From contig JBAWAP010000212.1 of NCBI GenBank assembly GCA_049589355.1, positions 1-5,744 on the forward strand: 5,744 bases of DNA, in the 5' to 3' direction. Positions 1 to 5,121 of this stretch are shown piece by piece. The position numbers were made by a program, and so were the translations under genes. The notes under the pieces were generated by a model. It searched no databases and was not told where the DNA came from. It worked only from the letters and a program-made list of their open reading frames with translations. Each line of letters opens with the position of its first letter. The first letter of the stretch is position 1. This DNA comes from JBAWAP01 sp049589355. GTDB lineage: Bacteria > Chloroflexota > Anaerolineae > VGOG01.

Positions 1-73
1 CTCCCTCCCCCCTGCGCCCCCCTCCCCCACTCCCAACTTTGGGAGTGGGGGGGGGGGGATGGGGGGGGGGGGG
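1..73. repeat. C-run/G-run fold-back at the window edge, probable contig-end artefact
   Basis: Bases 24-36 and 39-51 are a perfect 13-bp inverted repeat with a 2-base loop (CT at 37-38). Further out the symmetry continues loosely: the C-rich bases 1-23 mirror the G-rich bases 52-73 with a few mismatches. G-runs of 12 and 13 fill 47-58 and 61-73. No protein-like composition is seen until about position 78. A fold-back of low-complexity sequence at an end is typical of a read or assembly artefact, but a real G-quadruplex-forming tract cannot be excluded from sequence alone. Confidence 0.6.
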
Positions 74-74
74 T

Positions 75-1580
75 GTGGGCTGGGTGCAGATCAACCCCAG
101 CCCGGCCTACCTGATCGAGGCAGATCCGAGTTTGGCGGGCCGTGATGACCTGCCCAACCGGGTGCCGAACACGCCGCCAGCCGATTGGGGGCGCGTGGAC
201 TCCTACTGCGTCCCTGAGGACATCCCCGAAGCCACCTATCAACTGGCCGCCGTCTGGCGGATGGCTGACCGGGCGCAGGGAGTTTTCACGCCCACCCCAG
301 CGGGTGGGGAGTTGATCACCTACGTGGATTCCGGCGGGGATCGCATTGCGGTGCGCATTGAAGTCCCACTGCAACCTCGTTACCCAGAAGGGGCCCCGGT
401 TGTTGTTGAGGTCTCAACGTGGTTCGTGCCAAAAAGCGGTTTTCACAGGGTCAACGATACGACCCAGATCGGTGCCATCACTGTTTCTTACCTATGGCCA
501 GAGAGAGATGATCCCGACACTGGCGCTCGAAGCGAAGGCGTGTACGACTACGGGGGGCCTGATTCCTTGGCAGTCCTTCGTGACGTGATCCGCTTTGCCT
601 CTGGCTTGATCCCCAACGCCGACGGATACTACATTGACGAGTTGGTTGCCATCACGCCGCTCACCGACAATGTCGGGCTGTCCGCGTCATCCCATTCCGG
701 CGTTGTAGCCACCAACGTTCTCGCTCATCATGGTTTGGAGTTGCCCACCGTTAAGTACCTGGTTGGGCGTGAGAATCCAACCCGCGATGAAATGTATCCC
801 CTGGAGTTGGGCTATTTTGACGATCAGCACAACCCCGTTTACAATCCCTTCTATGATGAAGACGACTACAACCCCACAACTGTCACCGTAGACTATTCGA
901 CCGTCGGTTGGTACCAGGAGGATCCGCAATCACCTGGCCGACCCTACTTTGCGGCAGGCAACGGCCTCCCTGAACACGTCCTTCACGAAGAAATCCATCC
1001 GACGATGTGGGGCAAGCGATACTACTCCCGCGCTATCACCCAGGCTTTGCTGGACAACGGCGCTCTGACGCTGGAGAACTGGCCTGAGGACCTGGCCACT
1101 CCCACCGAGACACAAGCAGCCTGGCCCTTCCGCATCACCGTGCACAACTATCCCACGCTAGCCACCACTGCCCCGAATCTCAAGGTCATGCTGGTGTTTG
1201 CCCAGGATGATCACGTGCAGGCTGCGCAGACGAAGCCTCATATCCACCAGGCGTGGGACGGCTTCACTGATGCGGCGGGATTATCGTGGGTACGTATGAA
1301 CCCCGATCTGGCCTACGTTCAGGCCATCAACCCGAGCTACGGGAGCGGCTTCCCGGATAACCTAGCCAACTCCGAACCCGCCGATTGGTGGGACATCCGG
1401 CCATGGGGCTTTCCTGTTTCTCAAGGCGTGAGGGAGGACGTTTGGTTAGCCTCGGTGGCCGAGATGGCCGACCGGGTGCGAGCGAACAACTGGGATAACA
1501 ACCTCGACGAGGTATTGGTCGAGTATCCACCGCCGCAACCGACAGGCCATCGTCTGTTCTTGCCCCTCATCCTGAAGTAG
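75..1580 (+). CDS. Secreted alpha/beta-hydrolase-like protein, 5'-truncated, with duplicated C-terminal subdomain
   Basis: The frame is open from the left edge to the TAG at 1578-1580. The only upstream starts (such as the TTG at 39) lie in the artefactual G-run, so I treat the gene as lacking its 5' end. Seen: a nucleophile-elbow-like motif VGLSASSHSG at 672-701 (Ser codon 690 best fits Sm-x-Ser-x-Sm), an acid candidate in FAQDDHV (Asp codons 1206/1209), and His candidates in KPHIHQ (codons 1239 and 1245). These are ordered as in an alpha/beta hydrolase. An acidic, aromatic insertion (about 813-930) could be a lid. The subdomain after the His (WVRMNP...PADW...MADR, 1287-1475) also occurs at 81-272, before the hydrolase core, implying a second hydrolase module upstream. 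The protein ends in HRLFLPLILK, a motif also present in the next gene. Substrate is unknown; an esterase or peptidase role is possible but not shown. The signal peptide would lie outside the window. Confidence 0.75.
   Translation: MGWVQINPSPAYLIEADPSLAGRDDLPNRVPNTPPADWGRVDSYCVPEDIPEATYQLAAVWRMADRAQGVFTPTPAGGELITYVDSGGDRIAVRIEVPLQPRYPEGAPVVVEVSTWFVPKSGFHRVNDTTQIGAITVSYLWPERDDPDTGARSEGVYDYGGPDSLAVLRDVIRFASGLIPNADGYYIDELVAITPLTDNVGLSASSHSGVVATNVLAHHGLELPTVKYLVGRENPTRDEMYPLELGYFDDQHNPVYNPFYDEDDYNPTTVTVDYSTVGWYQEDPQSPGRPYFAAGNGLPEHVLHEEIHPTMWGKRYYSRAITQALLDNGALTLENWPEDLATPTETQAAWPFRITVHNYPTLATTAPNLKVMLVFAQDDHVQAAQTKPHIHQAWDGFTDAAGLSWVRMNPDLAYVQAINPSYGSGFPDNLANSEPADWWDIRPWGFPVSQGVREDVWLASVAEMADRVRANNWDNNLDEVLVEYPPPQPTGHRLFLPLILK
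81..272 (+). repeat. Protein-level repeat, copy 1 (post-catalytic subdomain of a hydrolase module)
   Basis: These 64 codons begin WVQINP and end WRMADR. They align with the 63 codons at 1287-1475: shared W-V-x-x-N-P, A-Y, P-S, PADW and final MADR, roughly 20 identities by eye. In copy 2 this segment follows the catalytic His, so copy 1 is best read as the tail of an upstream hydrolase domain missing from the window. Confidence 0.65.
1287..1475 (+). repeat. Protein-level repeat, copy 2 (post-catalytic subdomain of the hydrolase)
   Basis: This copy begins WVRMNP directly after the His-containing KPHIHQAWDGF segment and ends EMADR. It is the diverged partner of 81-272. It is followed by about 34 residues with a proline-rich stretch (EYPPPQPTG) leading to the C-terminal LPL motif. 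Confidence 0.65.
1548..1577 (+). other. C-terminal HRLFLPLILK motif
   Basis: These are the last ten codons of the hydrolase gene, right after a Pro-rich spacer. A near-copy (HRVYLPLIVK) is found at 4040-4069 inside the next gene. From general knowledge, [YF]LPL[IVL]x[KR] endings are common in exported Chloroflexota proteins. A sorting or anchoring role is inference. Confidence 0.55.
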
Positions 1581-1619
1581 GTGTATCGAAGCGCTTCTTA
1601 CAGACTCTTTACAGTTGCC

Positions 1620-1650
1620 TTAAACTTTCGTAACACCCCTGGGGTATGAT
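1620..1650 (+). promoter_or_regulatory. Possible sigma70-type promoter for the large gene
   Basis: A TATGAT hexamer (1645-1650) matches the -10 consensus at five of six positions. A weak -35 candidate, TTAAAC (1620-1625), lies 19 bp upstream. The near-palindrome ACCCCTGGGGT (1635-1645) sits in the spacer and touches the -10, so it could be an operator. The rest of the 98-bp gap holds only a short GAAGCGCTTC palindrome (1588-1597). No terminator with a U-tract is seen after the upstream gene, so read-through is possible. Confidence 0.3.
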
Positions 1651-1662
1651 TAAAGCAAAAGC

Positions 1663-1670
1663 GGAAGGAG
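1663..1670 (+). promoter_or_regulatory. Shine-Dalgarno GGAAGGAG deciding the start at 1679
   Basis: GGAAGGAG lies 8 bases before the ATG at 1679. The in-frame ATG at 1646 overlaps the -10-like hexamer and has no comparable upstream site. Starting at 1679 also puts a classical signal peptide at the N-terminus. Confidence 0.75.
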
Positions 1671-1678
1671 AGAATCCC

Positions 1679-4600
1679 ATGTTCACCCGGAAGGAATCTA
1701 CACCTTGGGCCATCGTGGTCATTTGCTCACTGGCCCTCATGCTGATTTGGACAGCGCCCGCGTTAGGCCAATCCAGGGCTGACATCCCACCTCTTTGCCC
1801 CATTGCTCCCTTGCTCCCCTGCTCCTCTGCTCCCTTGCTCCACCTCCCCCACGACGTGGACCGCCTGCCGGACGGCCACACCCTGATCACCGACGGCGGC
1901 CAACATGGTAGTGGTAGCAAGATCATCGAAGTAGATGCCGACGGCACCATCGTCTGGCAGTACCCTCCCCTTGCCCCCCTGCTCCCTTGCTCCCTTGCTC
2001 CTCTGCCCCTTGACTGGGCCCACAACGCCGACCGATTGCCCAATGGCAACACCCTCATCTCCGACACCAGCCACGACCGCGTCATCGAGATTGACGCCGC
2101 GGGGACCATCGTGTGGAACAGCGACGACTTCACCCTTAGCGATGGCTCAGTGTTGGACTATCCCAATGACGCCAATCCACTGCCAACCGATCACCTACTG
2201 ATCACCGACCGCGACAATCACCGCGTCATCGAGATCGCCCGCGATGGCACCATCGCCTGGCAGTTCGGCGAGACCGGCGTGCCGGGCAACGACGACAGCC
2301 ACCTCAGCGGCCCCCACAACGCCGACCGCCTTCCCGATGGCAACACTATCATCGCCGACTCCCTCAACAACCGCATCATCGAAGTCGCTCCCGACGGCAC
2401 CATCGTCTGGCAGTACCCTACAGCTACCTCTGCTCCCTTGCTCCCCTGCTCCTCTGCACCTTCGCTCCTCCACTGGCCTCGCGACGCCGATAGGCTGCCC
2501 AACGGCAATACTCTGATCACCGACTCCCGCCATAACCGGATCATCAAGGTGACGCCCACCGGCCAGGTGGTCTGGGAGTACGATGGCCTTGAGCTCCCCT
2601 ACGACGCCGACCGCCTGCCGGATAGCCACACCCTCATTGCCAGCGGCCGGGTCATTGAGGTGGACGCTGCCGGGACCATCGTCTGGCAATACCCGCCAGT
2701 TCCCACTGGCACCATCGCCGGCACGGTGCAGGACGCGGGAGGCTTGCCCGTGAGCGACGCTTCGGTCACTGTCTTCGGCACCGCCCTCTCCGACACCACC
2801 GACGCCGACGGCCAGTATGCGATAAGCGACGTGCCAGTCGCTGCCCCGCGCTACATCGTGACCGCGTCCAAGTCTGGCTACCTGGATTCGCAGGCGGGCG
2901 ACATTGACGTGACCGAGGGGACGACTACCACCATGAACTTCACGTTGGAGGCAGGAACCCAGGTGACGGAAACGCTACACGCGATGATAGGTCGCCTGGT
3001 GTATCGCGATCCCAACAGCGAGCTGCTGGTCCCGCCCCCCACCGCGGTGCTCAGCCCCACCCTCTACCCGACCGAGGTGCTACCCTACCTCCAGCCAGGC
3101 CAGTACATCGAATCCAACAATCCGGCTATCGTGGCCGTGGCCCAATTCATCCTGGACGGCCTGACGCCGGAGCAGCGGACCGAGCAGACCACGGTGGCCC
3201 ACGCCGTGTACGTCTGGATGGTGCAGAACATCGCCTACGACCTGACACAAAACTACCCCAACGACGTGACCTGCGGCAACTGGCAGACCACCTACGGAGC
3301 CTGGGGCCACTCCTTCGCCGACTGGCTGTACACTGCCAAGGAGCTGCTGGAGGAGGGGCGGGGCACTGCATCGAGCACGCCCGCCTGGCCACGGCCCTGC
3401 TGCGCGCGGTGGGCATCCCGGCCCGCACCTCTCATGGCCCATCCGGTCACCCAATGGTGGGTACAACTTCCCGATGGCAGCGGCTTCTGGGCCAACATGG
3501 ACACCTCGATAGGCCGCTCAGAATACGTGCGCAGCGGCGACCTGTGGGCCAACTTCCCCTCGGTGGAGGAGCACAAGCTGGGCTTCTGGGCCATTGATGC
3601 CGACGCTCCCATCCATATTGACTGGTGGACCGATAACCCTTGCACCTGGAGGGAGACCTATGGCGACGACCGGCGCTATCCAGCCACCGCCGACGGGTTG
3701 GCCCAGGCCCAGGCCGCTCTGGACTACTTCGCCCAGACCGGCGAGTTGCCAGGGTTGGGTAAGACCCTAAGGGTTTCGAAAACCCCTAGGGTCTTGACTG
3801 AGCCCTACTACGAACTGAGCACCCGCGGCTTCGAGGTAGACTTGACCAACGCCAGCGAGCAGACCCACTTCGAGGTCAGCTTCACCCTGGCCATCGAGAC
3901 CGATTACTTACAGCGGATTGACCAGGTACATTGGACGAACCACCCCGACTGGGTAACCCATACCTGGCTGGAGACGGAGAGCGATCCCACCACCGGCGAG
4001 AGCCTGACCTATTACCAGATCGAACTGGATCGGGGTGTGCACCGCGTCTACCTGCCCCTGATCGTGAAAAGCTACCAGCCGACCCCAGCCACCTGCGATC
4101 CCATCACCCTGGTGGACAACAGCCTGTACTACGAAGGCAGCGACGACGAGTGCTGGCACAAAGAGGACCTGCCATCCCCTCAGCCTTGGTTCGAGGAGAC
4201 CATCCCTCCCGACATCGCCTCGACCACCACGCCCCTCTACTTTGGTATCGGCGTGCACGTCGAACCGCTGGCAGAGTACATGGACGATTTCGTGTACCAG
4301 CGGGATCGCGAACGGCTGCGCCGCCTGGCCGAGATCGTGGCCGCGCACGGCGGGGTGCTCACCATCCAGACCCAGACTCCCTTCAACACCAAGGCCCAGC
4401 AGTTGGGCGATGCCATCTTCGCTGACCTGGTCGGGCAGGGACACGAGATCGCCCTGCACTTCCACGAGGATGCTCACATCCCCGACGCCGACAACCGACC
4501 GGTCGAGGAGTGGGTGACGACTTTGGAGGAGGAGATTGACCTCATCGAGGAACTGAGCGGTGTGGAGGTGCGCACCTGGAGCGGCGGCAACGTCTACTCC

Positions 4601-5095
4601 CATCTGTACGAGGCGGCGGAAGAGGTGGGGCTGGAGGTCAACATCAACTACAAGAACCCCCAGACCCAGCAGTCGGACGAGCGCTTCACCATCCTCACCC
4701 CCTGGCGGCCGGCCGGCGCGTCCAGCGTCGAGGAGCGCACCACCCACGACCCGGACGGGGCGGTCATCTACATCCCTTCGGGCATGTTCCCTGCCCATTG
4801 CGATAAGCTGGAGGCCTTCCCTCGCCCCTACTGCTACGAAGCCTTTGATTATGTCACCATAGCTTTGCGCAACTCGCTGGACGCCGTGACCGAGGGCAAG
4901 GTCAACGCTTTCTACGGCACGTTGCACCCCAGCGACTTCTTCGGGCCGGGCGACGATGAGGAGAAGCTGCAGGTCTGGGACCAATGGCTGACCACAGTCG
5001 TAGACCCGCTGGTGGCCGATGGGCGCATCCAGTGGGCCACCATGTCCGACATCGCAGACGCCTTCATTGCCTGGGAGGAATCGTGTGGCGAATAG
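1679..5095 (+). CDS. Secreted multidomain protein: beta-propeller, CarboxypepD-reg-like, transglutaminase-like, NodB-like deacetylase
   Basis: 1138 aa from the ATG at 1679. Residues 1-30 form a signal peptide: basic FTRK, a hydrophobic stretch around WAIVVICSLALMLIW, and likely cleavage after ALG. Residues about 58-340 hold six repeats of the type H-x-A-D-R-L-P-x-G-N-T-L-I-x-D ... V-I-E-V-D-x-x-G-T-I-V-W-Q-Y, as in NHL/arylsulfotransferase-like propellers. Residues about 344-425 resemble a carboxypeptidase regulatory-like beta-sandwich (GTIAGTV ... DADGQY). Residues about 483-615 are transglutaminase-like, but the part expected to carry the catalytic Cys is out of frame (see 3359-3454). HRVYLPLIVK follows at 788-797. 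Residues about 855-1138 look like a NodB/polysaccharide-deacetylase barrel: GHEIALHFHEDAH has His929-x3-His933, and TLHPSDF is a late His motif. The expected first Asp appears as His860 in GVHVEP. The domain set suggests binding and modification of wall or extracellular polymers; the substrate is unknown. Metal binding and activity are inference. Confidence 0.85.
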   Translation: MFTRKESTPWAIVVICSLALMLIWTAPALGQSRADIPPLCPIAPLLPCSSAPLLHLPHDVDRLPDGHTLITDGGQHGSGSKIIEVDADGTIVWQYPPLAPLLPCSLAPLPLDWAHNADRLPNGNTLISDTSHDRVIEIDAAGTIVWNSDDFTLSDGSVLDYPNDANPLPTDHLLITDRDNHRVIEIARDGTIAWQFGETGVPGNDDSHLSGPHNADRLPDGNTIIADSLNNRIIEVAPDGTIVWQYPTATSAPLLPCSSAPSLLHWPRDADRLPNGNTLITDSRHNRIIKVTPTGQVVWEYDGLELPYDADRLPDSHTLIASGRVIEVDAAGTIVWQYPPVPTGTIAGTVQDAGGLPVSDASVTVFGTALSDTTDADGQYAISDVPVAAPRYIVTASKSGYLDSQAGDIDVTEGTTTTMNFTLEAGTQVTETLHAMIGRLVYRDPNSELLVPPPTAVLSPTLYPTEVLPYLQPGQYIESNNPAIVAVAQFILDGLTPEQRTEQTTVAHAVYVWMVQNIAYDLTQNYPNDVTCGNWQTTYGAWGHSFADWLYTAKELLEEGRGTASSTPAWPRPCCARWASRPAPLMAHPVTQWWVQLPDGSGFWANMDTSIGRSEYVRSGDLWANFPSVEEHKLGFWAIDADAPIHIDWWTDNPCTWRETYGDDRRYPATADGLAQAQAALDYFAQTGELPGLGKTLRVSKTPRVLTEPYYELSTRGFEVDLTNASEQTHFEVSFTLAIETDYLQRIDQVHWTNHPDWVTHTWLETESDPTTGESLTYYQIELDRGVHRVYLPLIVKSYQPTPATCDPITLVDNSLYYEGSDDECWHKEDLPSPQPWFEETIPPDIASTTTPLYFGIGVHVEPLAEYMDDFVYQRDRERLRRLAEIVAAHGGVLTIQTQTPFNTKAQQLGDAIFADLVGQGHEIALHFHEDAHIPDADNRPVEEWVTTLEEEIDLIEELSGVEVRTWSGGNVYSHLYEAAEEVGLEVNINYKNPQTQQSDERFTILTPWRPAGASSVEERTTHDPDGAVIYIPSGMFPAHCDKLEAFPRPYCYEAFDYVTIALRNSLDAVTEGKVNAFYGTLHPSDFFGPGDDEEKLQVWDQWLTTVVDPLVADGRIQWATMSDIADAFIAWEESCGE
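1796..1843 (+). repeat. Octanucleotide array A (TGCTCCNN), in frame
   Basis: Six 8-bp units start at 1796, 1804, 1812, 1820, 1828 and 1836, with a TGCTCC core in five and TGCCCC in the first. It encodes an Ala-Pro-Leu-Leu-Pro-Cys-Ser-type peptide between the signal peptide and the first propeller repeat. Bases 1804-1830 are identical to 2431-2457 in array C. On the minus strand it reads as a stop-free Gly-Glu-Gln-Gly-Ser-type frame. Confidence 0.85.
1972..2011 (+). repeat. Octanucleotide array B (TGCTCCNN), in frame
   Basis: Five 8-bp units start at 1972, 1980, 1988, 1996 and 2004. The outer two have TGCCCC instead of TGCTCC. It encodes LAPLLPCSLAPLPL and fills the loop between propeller repeats 1 and 2. 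Confidence 0.8.
2431..2470 (+). repeat. Octanucleotide array C (TGCTCCNN), in frame
   Basis: Five 8-bp units start at 2431, 2439, 2447, 2455 and 2463, the last two degenerate (TGCACC, CGCTCC). It encodes SAPLLPCSSAPSLL and fills the loop between propeller repeats 4 and 5. It shares 27 identical bases with array A. Confidence 0.8.
3359..3454 (+). other. Probable pair of compensating single-base indels in the transglutaminase core
   Basis: The main frame reads an uncharacteristic GRGTASSTPAWPRPCCARW stretch here. The frame with codons starting at 3361 instead gives GHCIEHARLATALLRAVGIP then ART, the classic transglutaminase segment with the catalytic Cys (codon 3367). One extra G in CGGGGC (3359-3364) would enter that frame. 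Removing one A at 3453-3454 (CACCCAATGG) would leave it, giving GHPWWVQLPDG with a catalytic-type His at 3448. The acid candidate is the Asp in WANMD (codon 3500). The overall reading frame stays open, so an ORF caller would not flag it. Confidence 0.75.
3761..3795. repeat. Palindromic element with 16-bp arms inside the coding region
   Basis: Arms 3761-3776 and 3780-3795 pair at 15 of 16 positions around a 3-base loop (CGA). Each arm begins AAGACCCTA when read inward. It encodes KTLRVSKTPRVL in the linker between the transglutaminase-like domain and the following beta-rich segment. AAGACCCTA/TAGGGTCTT palindromes resemble small intergenic REP-like repeats; that identity is inference. Confidence 0.8.
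4040..4069 (+). other. Internal HRVYLPLIVK motif between two modules
   Basis: This ten-residue motif (residues 788-797) nearly matches the C-terminus of the upstream hydrolase (HRLFLPLILK). It is followed by a short SYQPTPAT linker and then the deacetylase-like module. It therefore marks what looks like an old protein end, or a standard spacer, inside a fusion. Confidence 0.6.
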
Positions 5096-5121
5096 AGTGA
5101 AGAGGAGTTCATGGGTAAGAG

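Larger units (their letters stand above)
1850..2693 (+). repeat. Six propeller-blade repeats in the protein
   Basis: Repeats start near 1850, 2021, 2165, 2315, 2480 and 2600. Each has x-D-A-[DN]-x-L-P, then [TL]-[LI]-I-x-[DS], then [VI]-I-[EK]-[VI], then a turn and V-W or A-W. The sixth is shortened (TLIASGRVIEV) and lacks the Asn-rich turn. Linkers differ: 18 and 20 residues where octamer arrays lie (after repeats 1 and 4), 8-17 elsewhere. Six blades are compatible with one closed propeller. Confidence 0.75.

Noticed and set aside
1581..1600. GAAGCGCTTC palindrome as a terminator for the hydrolase gene
   Set aside because: It is only 10 bp with no loop, and the sequence after it is not a U-tract.
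1646..1678. Upstream in-frame ATG at 1646 as the start of the large gene
   Set aside because: It overlaps the TATGAT hexamer, lacks a good Shine-Dalgarno site, and would put a charged extension before the signal peptide. The ATG at 1679 has GGAAGGAG at ideal spacing.
1609..2689. Minus-strand open frames rich in GEQGSRGA/GSKGA
   Set aside because: They are the stop-free complements of the octamer arrays and the propeller repeats; no signal peptide, ribosome site or domain supports them.
3409..3597. A separate 62-codon gene starting MGIPARTSHG
   Set aside because: Its first half is the displaced transglutaminase core and its second half is out-of-frame sequence. It is explained by the indel pair, not by an independent gene.
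3761..3795. The palindrome as an intrinsic terminator
   Set aside because: No U-tract follows, and it lies in the middle of a continuous coding frame with supported domains on both sides.
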